A stretch of DNA of 64,000 bases from Riemerella columbina (GCF_030517065.1 NZ_CP103950.1:434001-498000); one strand, 5' to 3'. Shown: positions 26,874 to 35,907, counted from the first letter of the stretch. The notes: generated by a model not told the origin, from the sequence alone. Translations and numbers: made by a program.

Positions 26874-27515
26874 TTAATCAATTTTAATTTCAATAAATTC
26901 TGTAATGAGTTGGGTGGGGGCGCCTGTGGCATCATAACCGATGTAGGAGGCATAAAAGCCCTCGCCGTAGCCTGTTTCAAAGGCAAAAATATTATTTTTT
27001 TTAGCCTCGTTGGGCGTGAGGAGCGCATATTGGTCTATGGCGCCTTTTTCATCAAAAAAATGATGATGGAAAAATTCCTCATAGAGCCCCATAAAATCGT
27101 CGCCTTTTTGTTGGAAAAGGCTTTGTTCCAGCGCATTGAGGTCAGTTTGGGTTTCTAAATCCATTAGGCAGCCCATTCCTGATTGCACGGGATAGCCAAA
27201 AATTTCCTCGCCCACCAGCGTTTTAGGATCTTGACCTGCGGTGGTCGCCATTTGCCATTGCGTGGTAGGGTTTCGGCTAAAAGCCACCTCCACATAGGCA
27301 ATGCAGTGCGAGTCCTTTTCTCGGTGTACCGTTATGGGGAAATCGCCCTTGGGAAAAGGCGTCTCAAAAGGCAACATATCATTGGTAATGAGTGGATCAC
27401 ACGCCACCATCTGCCCCGTGGAGAGGTGGAGGTGTCCCGCATCATAAGACTCGATCAGCGGGTGTTCTACGAAACCTTTGCTAAATAATTTGGCAATATT
27501 TTGAATAGGGTTCAT
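26874..27515 (-). CDS. DUF4241 protein
   Basis: A 213-residue soluble protein without a signal peptide. The order of short motifs fits DUF4241: an early GHLHLSTGQMVACDPL (about 27-42), a central VEVAFSRNPTTQWQMA, SGMGCLMD near 113 and a C-terminal GYGEGFYASYIGYDATGAP near 182-200. Function is unknown. It follows valS by 49 bases and precedes ribokinase by 17, so it is probably read from the valS promoter. Confidence 0.75.
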   Translation of the reverse strand: MNPIQNIAKLFSKGFVEHPLIESYDAGHLHLSTGQMVACDPLITNDMLPFETPFPKGDFPITVHREKDSHCIAYVEVAFSRNPTTQWQMATTAGQDPKTLVGEEIFGYPVQSGMGCLMDLETQTDLNALEQSLFQQKGDDFMGLYEEFFHHHFFDEKGAIDQYALLTPNEAKKNNIFAFETGYGEGFYASYIGYDATGAPTQLITEFIEIKID

Positions 27516-27564
27516 TTTGTTTTAGTTTATAACGAAAATTGTACCGAAAAAGTCTGCCTTAGGG

Positions 27565-30180
27565 TTATAAATTTTTTAATTTCTCCTCTAAAAGGGCTAT
27601 TTTTTCTTGGGCGTCTTTTTGTTTTTTACGCTCTATTTCCACCACTTTTTCAGGGGCACCGTTGACAAATTTTTCGTTAGACAACTTCTTCTCCACGGAG
27701 ATTAAGAAGCCTTTGAGGTACTTTAATTCTTCTTCCGTTTTGGCTTTTTCTTCCGCGAGGTCAAGGTTTTCACTCAGCGGAATGGATAATTCTGTGGCGC
27801 CAATTAGGAAAGAATAGCTCGGCAGCTGGGTCCGCTCTTGGTAATGAATTTCGGACACATTGGCGAGTTTTTTAACCAAAATATCCAAGTCAAAATGCGA
27901 AATATTGGTGTAAATTTCCACGCTTTCTTTTGGCGAAATGCCTTTGCTTTGGCGATAATTTCTCACACCAGAAATCCATTCTTTGGCGGTTTCAAAATCT
28001 TGAATAAGCGCATTGTCAAACGCTTCTGCTTTCTTCTGTTGGGTGATGATGAGAGCTTGCTCTGGCGTTCTCTCAGCGATGTTTTGCCATAATTCTTCGG
28101 TAAGGAACGGCATAAACGGATGCAGCAATTTCATCAATTCTTCAAAATAAAAGATGCTTTGCTCATAGACCTCTTGCGAGATGCTTTCGCCATATTTCGG
28201 CTTGATGGCTTCTAAGTACCACGAACAGAAATCGTCCCAGATGAGTTTGTAAATCAGGTGCAAGGCATCAGAAATACGGAATTTTTTAAACTGTTCATCA
28301 ATCTCTTGTATCGTTTTGTTGAGCTGATTTTTAAACCACGCAATGGTCTTTTCTTCCACGGCACTTGCAGGTTTGTTTTCTTTGGTCCAGCCCTGCATTA
28401 GGCGGAAAGCGTTCCAGATTTTAGTGGCAAAATTTCGCCCTTGGAGCATTAAATCTTCATCAAATAAAAGGTCATTCCCTGCGGCAGAACTCAGCAAAAT
28501 CCCTATCCGCACGCTATCTGCGCCATATTGGTTAATCAGATCTATGGGGTCTGGTGAGTTGCCCAAAGATTTGGACATTTTGCGTCTTTGCTTATCCCGA
28601 ACAATGCCCGTGAAATACACATTTTTGAACGGAATTTGCCCACGCCATTCCAGCCCTGCCATAATCATCCGTGCTACCCAGAAGAAAATAATATCGGGAC
28701 CAGTCACCAAATCTGTGGTTGGGAAATAATAGTTAATGTCTTTATTTTCAGGGTCTAACAAGCCATTAAAAACCGACATTGGCCATAGCCAAGAGGAAAA
28801 CCAAGTGTCTAATGCATCTTCATCTTGCTTTAAATCAGTGAGTTGCAATTGTAGATTCTGCGATTTTTCTCGTGCCAGTTCTAAGGCTTTTTCTTTGGTT
28901 TCAGCAACGACATAATCGTTTTCGCCTTCGCCAAAATAATAGGCAGGAATTTGCTGTCCCCACCACAATTGGCGCGAAATATTCCAATCTCGGATGTTCT
29001 CCATCCAATGTTTATAGGTGTTTTTAAATTTCTCTGGATAGAAGGTAATATCGCCCTCCATTACTGCATCTAACGCAGGTTTGGCGAGATTTTCCATCTT
29101 CAAAAACCACTGTTGCGAGAGTTTAGGCTCTATCACCGCACCAGTCCGCTCGGAAGTGCCCACTTTGTTGAGATAATCCTCAGATTTTTCTAATAAACCT
29201 TTGGTTTCCAGCTCTTTCGCTATTTCTTTACGCACCACAAAACGGTCTTTGCCTTGGTAATGCAAGCCGTGGTGGTTGAGTTTGGCATCATCATCCAGCG
29301 CATCAATGATTTCCAACTGATGTTTTTGCCCAATTTCGTAGTCGTTGGTATCGTGGGCAGGGGTGATTTTGAGGACGCCCGTTCCGAATTCTATATCCAC
29401 ATATTCATCGGCAATAATCGGAATTTGGCGGTTGACAATAGGAACGATCGCCTTTTTACCGATGAGATTTTGGTAGCGTTCATCGTGCGGATTTACGCAA
29501 AGTGCTACATCGCCAAAAATGGTTTCAGGGCGTGTGGTGGCTACAATGAGGTAGTCCTCTGTGCCGTCTATTTGGTATTTTAGGTGGTATAATTTTCCGT
29601 TTTGTTCCTTGAAAATCACCTCTTCATCAGAGATGTTGGTTTTGGCCTCGGGATCCCAGTTGATCATTCGGTAACCTCTGTAAATCAGTCCTTTATTGTA
29701 TAAATCCACGAAGGATAGGATAACCTGTTCGGAAAGTTGGTCTTCCATGGTAAAACGGGTTCTGTCCCAATCGCAGGAGCAACCGAGTTTTTTGAGCTGT
29801 TCCAAAATGGTGCCGCCATACTGGTGGGTCCAGTCCCAAGCGTGTTTAAGGAATTCTTCTCGTGTGATATCCGCCTTGTTGATGCCTTGTTCTTTGAGTT
29901 TTTTCACCACTTTGGCTTCCGTAGCGATGGAGGCGTGGTCGGTTCCTGGCACCCAACAGGCATTGAAGCCTTGCATCCTCGCCCTGCGGATGAGTACATC
30001 TTGAATGGTGTTGTTGAGCATATGCCCCATATGCAAAATTCCCGTTACATTAGGCGGCGGAATAACAATGGTATAAGGCGGTTTATCGTTAGGTTCTGAA
30101 TGGAAATATTTTTGGTCTAACCAGTATTGGTACCATTTTTTTTCGGTATCTTGTGGGTTATATTTTTCTGAAATCTGCAT
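27565..30180 (-). CDS. valS: Valyl-tRNA synthetase
   Basis: Charges tRNA-Val. It is an 871-residue class I synthetase. The HIGH motif appears as PPNVTGILHMGHML at about 42-55 and the KMSKS motif as RRKMSKSLGNSPDP near 530. The large editing domain lies between them (VATTRPETIFGDVALCVNP). The C terminus is the usual coiled coil (LAEEKAKTEEELKYLKGF to EEKLKNL). It is the first gene of a run with DUF4241, ribokinase and a LuxE-like gene, from TATTTTTG (minus strand, 30222-30229). Length and motifs are normal. Confidence 0.96.
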   Translation of the reverse strand: MQISEKYNPQDTEKKWYQYWLDQKYFHSEPNDKPPYTIVIPPPNVTGILHMGHMLNNTIQDVLIRRARMQGFNACWVPGTDHASIATEAKVVKKLKEQGINKADITREEFLKHAWDWTHQYGGTILEQLKKLGCSCDWDRTRFTMEDQLSEQVILSFVDLYNKGLIYRGYRMINWDPEAKTNISDEEVIFKEQNGKLYHLKYQIDGTEDYLIVATTRPETIFGDVALCVNPHDERYQNLIGKKAIVPIVNRQIPIIADEYVDIEFGTGVLKITPAHDTNDYEIGQKHQLEIIDALDDDAKLNHHGLHYQGKDRFVVRKEIAKELETKGLLEKSEDYLNKVGTSERTGAVIEPKLSQQWFLKMENLAKPALDAVMEGDITFYPEKFKNTYKHWMENIRDWNISRQLWWGQQIPAYYFGEGENDYVVAETKEKALELAREKSQNLQLQLTDLKQDEDALDTWFSSWLWPMSVFNGLLDPENKDINYYFPTTDLVTGPDIIFFWVARMIMAGLEWRGQIPFKNVYFTGIVRDKQRRKMSKSLGNSPDPIDLINQYGADSVRIGILLSSAAGNDLLFDEDLMLQGRNFATKIWNAFRLMQGWTKENKPASAVEEKTIAWFKNQLNKTIQEIDEQFKKFRISDALHLIYKLIWDDFCSWYLEAIKPKYGESISQEVYEQSIFYFEELMKLLHPFMPFLTEELWQNIAERTPEQALIITQQKKAEAFDNALIQDFETAKEWISGVRNYRQSKGISPKESVEIYTNISHFDLDILVKKLANVSEIHYQERTQLPSYSFLIGATELSIPLSENLDLAEEKAKTEEELKYLKGFLISVEKKLSNEKFVNGAPEKVVEIERKKQKDAQEKIALLEEKLKNL

Positions 30181-30221
30181 GGTCTATTCTTTAATGAAAA
30201 ATCAGTTTGGCTTATATTTTG

Positions 30222-30229
30222 CAAAAATA
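30222..30229 (-). promoter_or_regulatory. -7 element for the valS operon
   Basis: TATTTTTG on the minus strand, 42 bases before the valS ATG. It is back to back with TAACTTTG at 30272-30279, which serves the divergent DUF1573 gene. Confidence 0.5.
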
Positions 30230-30301
30230 GCATAAAGAAAATTAGAAAAGGAACTTTTAATAAGAATTTTATAACTTTGCAACTTTAAAAATATTTAGAA
30301 T

Positions 30302-30679
30302 ATGAAAACAGTTTTGATGGGGCTTATGCTTTCAGTAGGTTTTATGGCATCGGCTCAGACCATTAGTTTTGATAAAAAGACCATAGATTATGGCAAAATA
30401 GAAAAAGGTGCGGAAGGTCACCGCTTTTTTACCGTTACGAATACGGGAGACAAGCCTTTGGTGATTTCTAAGGTGCAGCCTTCGTGCGGATGTACTACGC
30501 CAGAATGGAGCCAAGAGCCTATAATGCCAGGGAAATCAACCAAAATTAAAGTGGGCTATAATACCAATATTGTAAGTCCGTTTAAGAAATTGATAGAGGT
30601 GTATTCTAACGATCCTAAGGCGGGCAGAAGCGTGGTGTGGATCCAAGGCGAGGTGTTAGATCCTAATGCTAAAAAGTAG
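30302..30679 (+). CDS. Exported DUF1573 protein
   Basis: A 125-residue protein with a cleavable signal peptide (1-18, ending ASAQ) and a single Ig-like beta-sandwich of the DUF1573 type. The typical motif QPSCGCTTPEWSQ is at about 59-71, with the conserved Cys-Gly-Cys, and IWIQGEV-like strand residues end the domain (VVWIQGEVLDP). Such proteins are abundant in Bacteroidota and periplasmic. Function is not established. It is transcribed alone, with the promoter element TAACTTTG at 30272-30279 and a strong terminator. Confidence 0.85.
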   Translation: MKTVLMGLMLSVGFMASAQTISFDKKTIDYGKIEKGAEGHRFFTVTNTGDKPLVISKVQPSCGCTTPEWSQEPIMPGKSTKIKVGYNTNIVSPFKKLIEVYSNDPKAGRSVVWIQGEVLDPNAKK

Positions 30680-30702
30680 CACCTAAGATTTAAAATATCA
30701 AT

Positions 30703-30736
30703 AAAAAAACCGCTTAATTTTTTAAGCGGTTTTTGT
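30703..30736 (+). terminator. Bidirectional terminator
   Basis: AAAAACCGCTTA and TAAGCGGTTTTT form a perfect stem, with A and T tracts on the outside. It serves both the DUF1573 gene and the convergent membrane protein gene. Confidence 0.9.
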
Positions 30737-30742
30737 TTTTTT

Positions 30743-31309
30743 TTAGAAAAATTTGCCTCTCTGTCTCATATGAGGGTTGTGCATATGTTTCTGCATCGTT
30801 GGCATTTTTATTTGGTCTTTCATCATTTTTATTTGGTCTTTCATCATTCCTGCGGAGTCTAATCTTTTGGCTTCTTCTAATAGTTTTTGCGCCTCTTGCT
30901 TGCGCCCTCTTTGTAGAGCGCCTGCGGCTAAATTGAGGGTTGCCATAGCGCGGTCTTGTTTCATATTAAGACCATATTCTAAGGCTTTTTTCATCAGAGG
31001 TTCTACTTTTCGGGGTTCGTCTTGCGCCAAAGTGAGCCCTTGCATATAGTGGTAATAACCGTACTGAGAGCGGTGCAATTGCGTTTGATAATTGGTAATT
31101 CGGTTGAGCCATTGTTGGGCTTTAGCGATGTTTTGTTTTCTAAGTTGCCAAAGTGCTAATAGAATGTATTCATTTTTGAAAAATAACAAAATAGGGATGG
31201 CGGATAAGATGATTAAAACAATCCCCCAGCCTACATTTCTGTTGAACATTAAAAAGATACCTAAGGCAATGATAAGCCCTGCAATAATAAACTTGATATA
31301 TTTATTCAT
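30743..31309 (-). CDS. Membrane-anchored TPR-like protein with a duplicated C-terminal heptapeptide
   Basis: Starting at the ATG at 31309 (MNKYIKF), the protein has 188 residues: two adjacent membrane helices (about 4-22 and 26-45), then helical TPR-like repeats (about 50-160, with TLNLAAGALQRGRKQEAQKL), then a Met/His-rich tail. The longer frame to 31333 is rejected because its first codon lies within the promoter -7 element (31331-31338). The tail contains MKDQIKM twice, encoded by a perfect 21-base tandem repeat. Function is unknown; a membrane scaffold is plausible. Confidence 0.65.
   Translation of the reverse strand: MNKYIKFIIAGLIIALGIFLMFNRNVGWGIVLIILSAIPILLFFKNEYILLALWQLRKQNIAKAQQWLNRITNYQTQLHRSQYGYYHYMQGLTLAQDEPRKVEPLMKKALEYGLNMKQDRAMATLNLAAGALQRGRKQEAQKLLEEAKRLDSAGMMKDQIKMMKDQIKMPTMQKHMHNPHMRQRGKFF
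30804..30845 (-). repeat. 21-base perfect tandem repeat inside a coding region
   Basis: Two identical 21-base units (30804-30824 and 30825-30845) encode a repeated seven-residue block MKDQIKM. The unit length keeps the frame, so copy-number change would only lengthen or shorten the tail. Confidence 0.9.
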
Positions 31310-31330
31310 GGATGATGATTTAGATGGTTG

Positions 31331-31362
31331 CAAAGATAAGTCTTATATTTAAAGTGGTCAAA
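31331..31362 (-). promoter_or_regulatory. Promoter of the TPR-like membrane protein; fixes its start
   Basis: Minus strand: TATCTTTG (31331-31338) with TTTG 20 bases upstream (31359-31362). It overlaps the upstream candidate start at 31333 and so points to the ATG at 31309. Confidence 0.65.
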
Positions 31363-31416
31363 TTTAAAGCGAAATCTTGGCACGCCCGTGTTGCTTGGTT
31401 TTATGAATTTTTTAAA

Positions 31417-32001
31417 TTAAGATTTTCCGAATTCTTTATAATATGCCTCGGCGGCTTCGGTAAGGGTCTGGTAGAAAGCCTCGCCATATTTTCTGATGAG
31501 TGGCGTTTTGAGGAATTGATACACGGGCACTTTGAGCTCTTTGCCGAGTTGGCAAGCATCAGAACAGATATTCCACTCGTGGTAGTTGAGGGCGGTAAAG
31601 GTGGAATATTCCGTGGCTCTGATAGGGTAGAGGTGGCACGAAATCGGTTTTCGCCAATCGATAACGCCAGCCTCATAGGCTTTTTCTATGCCGCATTTGG
31701 TGATGCCATTTTCATCAAAAATCACATAAGCGCAATCTCTATCATCAATGAGGGGCGTAACCAAATCGCCTTCAAAATCTTCCACCGAAGTGCCTTGTTG
31801 TTCTATCGCTTCTATGCCTTCGGGGCGCAGGAAAGGTTTTATTTTAGGATAAATTTCTTCTAAAATATGGGTTTCCGAAGCTTCTAACGGCGCGCCAGCA
31901 TCGCCTTCTATACAGCAAGCGCCTTTGCATCGGCTAAGGTTGCACACAAATTCTTCGGTGAAAATATCTTCGGAAATAATTTTGTCTTCTATTTGAATCA
32001 T
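31417..32001 (-). CDS. DUF3109 cysteine-rich protein
   Basis: A 194-residue soluble protein. Clustered cysteines are visible early ([18 protein letters not shown], about 18-35), in the middle ([25 protein letters not shown]) and late ([11 protein letters not shown]). This resembles YkgJ/DUF3109-type proteins that probably bind zinc or an Fe-S cluster. Function is unknown. It overlaps the upstream membrane protein gene by four bases (ATGA), so the two are co-translated. Confidence 0.8.
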   Translation of the reverse strand: MIQIEDKIISEDIFTEEFVCNLSRCKGACCIEGDAGAPLEASETHILEEIYPKIKPFLRPEGIEAIEQQGTSVEDFEGDLVTPLIDDRDCAYVIFDENGITKCGIEKAYEAGVIDWRKPISCHLYPIRATEYSTFTALNYHEWNICSDACQLGKELKVPVYQFLKTPLIRKYGEAFYQTLTEAAEAYYKEFGKS

Positions 32002-32918
32002 AAGTTGATAATTTGTTGAATGGATAAAAAAGTATCTATTTTAAATAAGATTAAACTGATGATGATGAGCCAAAGGCTGATTTCCTGCATTGCATATTTT
32101 GGCATAAATCTAAGTCCTCTGCTGAGGATAATGCTGATAGGAAGTGCTAAAAATAATAAATATTCATAATTTTTGCCCATATACAAAATGCAGATAATCC
32201 CTTGGGTAATGGTGTAAAGTAAAATAAAAGTATATCTAAAACGGCTGCGTGGGCTTTTTTCGTGAAAGTGCATAAAGTGGTTCATCACGGCATAAATAAG
32301 GAGTAGCGCAATGGGACTTAAAAAATATAAAGGGTAAAATTGCCTCTGAAAATGCGTAGGGATAAATGGGAGATAGTCTGCATTAAAACTTGTAAAATCA
32401 ATGAGATACATACCGCCTAAATATGAAAAAACGACCAAAGCTGCTCCAAAAAATAATCGGAATAAATTGAGCCCTATTCTATCCGAAGTGGCGATAAGGT
32501 GCGTAATCACGAAAATGAGCATCGCCCAAGTGGTAGGGAGAACCAAGTAGCCCGCCGCCAATAACGAGCCTATAATAAGGTAATAGTTTCTTTTAAAAAG
32601 TTCCTCTCGGGTGGTAAGGATGAGGAGAATAAAGGCATTGGTGAATAGATTGATGGCAATCCCGATGTCCAAATCTCCTGTGTAGAACGCAAAAACCAAA
32701 AAAGTATAGATGAAAAACGGTAAATGGGTATGGTAATTGAGCCCAATTTTGTTAAATAAAAAATAACCTAACGCTATACCTGCAAAACTAAATAATCCAG
32801 AAAATCCATCTAATATATTGAAATCTAACGCGTTAAAACTAATGACCATAAAAAACAACAGTCCAATATATATAGGGATGGAAAAAATTTTTATCTCTTT
32901 TGAGAGTAGTCTGAACAT
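31998..32918 (-). CDS. Polytopic membrane protein (DUF6427-like)
   Basis: A 306-residue integral membrane protein with about eight to ten hydrophobic helices and no large soluble domain. Basic residues cluster between helices ([10 protein letters not shown] near 220). It fits a flavobacterial membrane family that I recall as DUF6427; this is recognition from memory, and the function is unknown. It is divergent from the small membrane protein at 32962 with back-to-back promoters and is co-translated with the DUF3109 gene. That arrangement is probably conserved in flavobacteria. Confidence 0.6.
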   Translation of the reverse strand: MFRLLSKEIKIFSIPIYIGLLFFMVISFNALDFNILDGFSGLFSFAGIALGYFLFNKIGLNYHTHLPFFIYTFLVFAFYTGDLDIGIAINLFTNAFILLILTTREELFKRNYYLIIGSLLAAGYLVLPTTWAMLIFVITHLIATSDRIGLNLFRLFFGAALVVFSYLGGMYLIDFTSFNADYLPFIPTHFQRQFYPLYFLSPIALLLIYAVMNHFMHFHEKSPRSRFRYTFILLYTITQGIICILYMGKNYEYLLFLALPISIILSRGLRFMPKYAMQEISLWLIIISLILFKIDTFLSIQQIINL

Positions 32919-32925
32919 TTTTTTA

Positions 32926-32943
32926 TAATTTTGTGCAAAGTTA
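32926..32943. promoter_or_regulatory. Back-to-back divergent -7 elements
   Basis: TAATTTTG on the plus strand (32926-32933) and TAACTTTG on the minus strand (32936-32943) are separated by two bases. They serve the gene at 32962 and the DUF6427-like gene respectively. The two polymerase sites exclude each other, which would link the expression of the two genes. Confidence 0.5.
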
Positions 32944-32961
32944 ATTTAAAAAAGAAAAACA

Positions 32962-33195
32962 ATGACTTCTTTCTGGTTATTTTTAAGCGGTTTATTTAAG
33001 TGGTCTTTTGGCCTCTATGATGCTACAGGCTATGTGCTCAACTGGATTTTATTCTTAGTAGGCTGTGCGTTTTTTATCTATTGGTGCTATGTGTTAGTAG
33101 CCGTTTTAGGCAACAATAAAGATAAAGAATATTACTCTCCTACGGAAGGAAAATTCCCTTACTACGAGCCTGAGCTCTACAAAAAAGAGGATTAA
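32962..33195 (+). CDS. Small membrane protein (DUF6341-like)
   Basis: A 77-residue protein with one or two membrane helices (about 4-20 and 25-50; ILFLVGCAFFIYWCYVLVAV) and a hydrophilic tail with KDKEYYSPTEGKFPYYEP. The tail motif fits DUF6341, a flavobacterial family of unknown function. It is divergent from the polytopic membrane protein gene and ends at a terminator. Confidence 0.65.
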   Translation: MTSFWLFLSGLFKWSFGLYDATGYVLNWILFLVGCAFFIYWCYVLVAVLGNNKDKEYYSPTEGKFPYYEPELYKKED

Positions 33196-33218
33196 ATGAG
33201 TTTTTTATAAATAAAGAT

Positions 33219-33254
33219 ACCCCAAACTTAATTTTTTTGAGTCTGGGGTTTTGT
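33219..33254 (-). terminator. Bidirectional terminator
   Basis: ACCCCAAACT and AGTCTGGGGT pair with one mismatch on the plus strand and a G-U pair on the minus strand, flanked by T runs. It lies between the convergent DUF6341-like and UspA genes. Confidence 0.75.
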
Positions 33255-33271
33255 TATTTTCTTACTTTGTC

Positions 33272-33709
33272 TTATTTATGGCACGGAATGACCAATACAG
33301 GAATAGGCGAACTCTTGGTAAGCTCTTTGGTTAAACTGCCTACAAAAACATCATAAATACCACTTCTGCCGTGGGAGCCCATTACGATATAATCGGCGTT
33401 TTTTTCTTGAGCAAAATCAAGGATGATGTCTTTTGCGATGCCTTGTTTTAAAAGATGGCTGCAGTTCACACCTTGGGAGATAATGCGCTGTTCTATCTCG
33501 TTCAATTGCAATAATTCTTGCTTAATCTCATTTTTTTCAACCTCTGGGAAATACTGAAAGCCCATATCTCCAATAGCAAAACCTAAATCCGAAGGTGCCA
33601 CATGGATCAGATGAATGCTGCCATTGGTTTCTTTAGCAAATTTTACGGAGGCATCTACCAAAAAATCAGTAGTTTCTCCAAAATCGATAGGGAGGATAAT
33701 CGTAGTCAT
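33272..33709 (-). CDS. Universal stress protein (UspA family)
   Basis: A 145-residue single-domain Usp protein of the cytoplasm. The N-terminal strand is MTTIILPIDFGETTDF, and the ATP-binding signature G-2x-G-9x-G-S/T appears as GSHGRSGIYDVFVGS at about 109-123, followed by the typical PVLVIP strand. It is therefore of the ATP-binding class. Role: stress or growth-arrest adaptation, details unknown. It is monocistronic between two terminator or gap regions. Confidence 0.88.
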   Translation of the reverse strand: MTTIILPIDFGETTDFLVDASVKFAKETNGSIHLIHVAPSDLGFAIGDMGFQYFPEVEKNEIKQELLQLNEIEQRIISQGVNCSHLLKQGIAKDIILDFAQEKNADYIVMGSHGRSGIYDVFVGSLTKELTKSSPIPVLVIPCHK

Positions 33710-33767
33710 AACGCTGTATTTTTTGTCCTATAAAGTTACAAAAAAAATCTAAATCCGCCAGTGGGTT

Positions 33768-34373
33768 TTATAAAATTCTAATATCCAAAACCTTTTGCCC
33801 TTCTAAATAGCCTTCCAAAACATCATTCTCCACTACTTGACCCACGCCTTTTGGAGTTCCCGTGAAGATTAAATCACCAACGCGGAGGGTAAAATATTGA
33901 GAGGCAAAAGCAATGATGTCTTCTGGAGAAAAGAGCATCTGTTGCGTGCTGCCCTCTTGCACCAGTGTTTTATTTTTATGAAGTTGGAAACGAAGTTGCG
34001 AGAGGTCAAATGCCGCTTTATTAAAAAATGGACTGACCACGGCAGAGCCATCAAAACCTTTGGCTAACTCCCAAGGGAGCCCTTTGGCTTTGAGCTGACT
34101 TTGTAGATCTCTGGCGGTAAAGTCAATCCCTAAGGCGATGTCTTCAAAATGCTTGTGCGCATTTTCCTTTAAAATATATTTGCCACCTTTGGAAATTTTG
34201 AGCACCACTTCAAGCTCATAATGAATGTCTTGTGAAAACTCAGGAATGTAGAAATCTTGACCTTTAAGAAGCGCCGTGTCTGGTTTCATAAAAATAACGG
34301 GTTGTTCGGGAACCTCGTTGCCCAGTTCTTGGGCGTGTTCCGTATAATTTCTTCCGATGCAGATGATTTTCAT
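33768..34373 (-). CDS. Fumarylacetoacetate hydrolase-family protein
   Basis: A 201-residue single-domain FAH-fold enzyme, like acylpyruvases and oxaloacetate decarboxylases of this family. It starts at ATG 34373 (MKIICIGRNYTEHAQELG), which matches the usual family start; a TTG three codons earlier is less likely. Metal-binding motifs are YELEVVLKI (about 70-78, with two Glu) and GIDFTARDLQ near 102-111. KPDTAL and GTPKGVG are also family signatures. It ends the pssA-exonuclease-FAH run, 35 bases after the exonuclease. Confidence 0.85.
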   Translation of the reverse strand: MKIICIGRNYTEHAQELGNEVPEQPVIFMKPDTALLKGQDFYIPEFSQDIHYELEVVLKISKGGKYILKENAHKHFEDIALGIDFTARDLQSQLKAKGLPWELAKGFDGSAVVSPFFNKAAFDLSQLRFQLHKNKTLVQEGSTQQMLFSPEDIIAFASQYFTLRVGDLIFTGTPKGVGQVVENDVLEGYLEGQKVLDIRIL

Positions 34374-34408
34374 AAGCGACAAATTAAGATTTTAAAAATA
34401 ACTACGGC

Positions 34409-35173
34409 TTAAAATTTCCTTTTGAGTTGCAGGTTGGTCAGCACTTTTTTGGTGTATAGCGGAAAGTCGGCATTCTGAACCCAACCAAAATAACCAGGGT
34501 CTTTTTCTAAAATATCAGCCACCAACTGCCCTTTGTATTTTCCGAAAGTAAACACCTCTTGCTGGTGATGATTCAAACCGATAAAACCTGCCAAATCCAC
34601 AAATTTCTGATGGTACGAAAACTCACTAAGTCCGTTAATATCTTTGGGAAGATTAGGATATTTTCCCACTTGGGCATCTAAAATTTCAAAAGTGGCGAGG
34701 GTATCAGCCTCGGCGGAGTGGGCATTTTCTAAAGTTTTATGACAATAAAACTGATAGGCAGCACTCAGGTTGCGCGGTTCCATTTTATGGAAAATCACTT
34801 GGGCATCTACCAATTTAATTTTATTCAAATCAAAATCAACGCCCGCTCTTAGGAGTTCTTCGGCTAAAAGAGGCACATCAAAACGGTTAGAATTGAACCC
34901 ACCTAAATCGGCGCCGTGTAGCATTTCCATAATTTTTGGTGCTATGGCTTTAAAGGTAGGTGCATTTTTGACCATTTCATCTGTGATGCCGTGTATGGCA
35001 GCGGCTTCGGCAGGGATATGCCTTTCTGGGTTAACCAGCCAAGTTTTGCTCTCGCGAGAGGCATCTGGATGGATTTTTAAAATGCAAATTTCTACAATTC
35101 TATCTTTAGAAATATTGGTGCCTGTGGTCTCTAAGTCAAAGATACAGAGTGGTTTATGGAGTTGTAAATTCAT
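34409..35173 (-). CDS. DnaQ-like 3'-5' exonuclease
   Basis: A 254-residue DEDD-superfamily nuclease. ExoI is FDLETTG (about 13-19, Asp/Glu), ExoII is GGFNSNRFDVPLL (about 92-104) and ExoIII is HSAEADTLATFEIL (about 154-167, His/Asp, DEDDh type). The C-terminal 60 residues (FTFGKYKGQLVADILEKDP) match the small extra domain of ExoX-type proteins. It may be a repair exonuclease rather than the polymerase III epsilon subunit. It follows pssA by 24 bases and precedes the FAH gene. Confidence 0.85.
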   Translation of the reverse strand: MNLQLHKPLCIFDLETTGTNISKDRIVEICILKIHPDASRESKTWLVNPERHIPAEAAAIHGITDEMVKNAPTFKAIAPKIMEMLHGADLGGFNSNRFDVPLLAEELLRAGVDFDLNKIKLVDAQVIFHKMEPRNLSAAYQFYCHKTLENAHSAEADTLATFEILDAQVGKYPNLPKDINGLSEFSYHQKFVDLAGFIGLNHHQQEVFTFGKYKGQLVADILEKDPGYFGWVQNADFPLYTKKVLTNLQLKRKF

Positions 35174-35197
35174 GATTTTTAAAGTTGTTTTTTGTGG

Positions 35198-35902
35198 TTA
35201 TTGTGGCGTTTTGGTTTGTGGCAATACGATCACGGAAATCAGGATGTAATATAAAATTACCAACGGAATACCGATGATGCCCAACCCAACTAAAATCAAA
35301 AGGCTCCCAAGGACCAAAACCAATGCAGGGATGTTGTCTTTTAATTTTTTGGATTTAAATTTCATCGCCATCATTTTTATGGGGCTAACCAACAGCCAAG
35401 AGGAAACGATGGTGATGAGCAACAATACCCACGGATTTTCTACAATAGTGGCGAAGGCTTGTTGTTCCTGATAAGCGAAATAAAGCCCAAAAATAAGGAT
35501 GGTATTGCTGGGCGTGTTCAGCCCTTTGAAGTAAAATTTCTGTTCATCATCAATGTTGAAGATAGCCAATCTTAAGCACGAGAATAGCGTAATCAATAGC
35601 CCTAAATAAGCCCCATAATCTGGCGTAATGCCGCTGTTTTTTAGCATCGTGAACATCGTGAGCCCAGGGAGAAGTCCAAAGCTGACCATATCCGCTAAGG
35701 AGTCCAGCTGCACACCAAGGTTAGAGTTGGCTTTTAGCGCACGGGCAACAAAACCATCAAAAAAGTCTAAAACCAAAGAAATCACAATGCAATAAGCTGT
35801 GGTGAGATAATCACCAGCCAAAAGATGAATAGCGCCAATGCAACCCGAAAAAAGGTTGCCCAAAGTAAAAGCGTTGGCAAGGTTGTTTTTGATAAAATTC
35901 AT
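35198..35902 (-). CDS. pssA: CDP-diacylglycerol--serine O-phosphatidyltransferase
   Basis: Makes phosphatidylserine, precursor of phosphatidylethanolamine, in the inner membrane. The CDP-alcohol phosphatidyltransferase signature is complete: DGFVARALKANSNLGVQLD with a further SLAD, about residues 49-71. Around it are six to eight membrane helices. The start is ATG 35902 (MNFIKNNLANAFTLGN); the upstream GTG at 35944 lies beyond the promoter -7 element (35908-35915). The mRNA is therefore leaderless. The protein has 234 residues, normal for the family. Confidence 0.92.
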   Translation of the reverse strand: MNFIKNNLANAFTLGNLFSGCIGAIHLLAGDYLTTAYCIVISLVLDFFDGFVARALKANSNLGVQLDSLADMVSFGLLPGLTMFTMLKNSGITPDYGAYLGLLITLFSCLRLAIFNIDDEQKFYFKGLNTPSNTILIFGLYFAYQEQQAFATIVENPWVLLLITIVSSWLLVSPIKMMAMKFKSKKLKDNIPALVLVLGSLLILVGLGIIGIPLVILYYILISVIVLPQTKTPQ

Positions 35903-35907
35903 AGTGG

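Noticed and set aside
30743-30970. Tandem 21-base units considered as a possible CRISPR array
   Set aside because: Only two directly adjacent units without spacers, in frame in a coding region.
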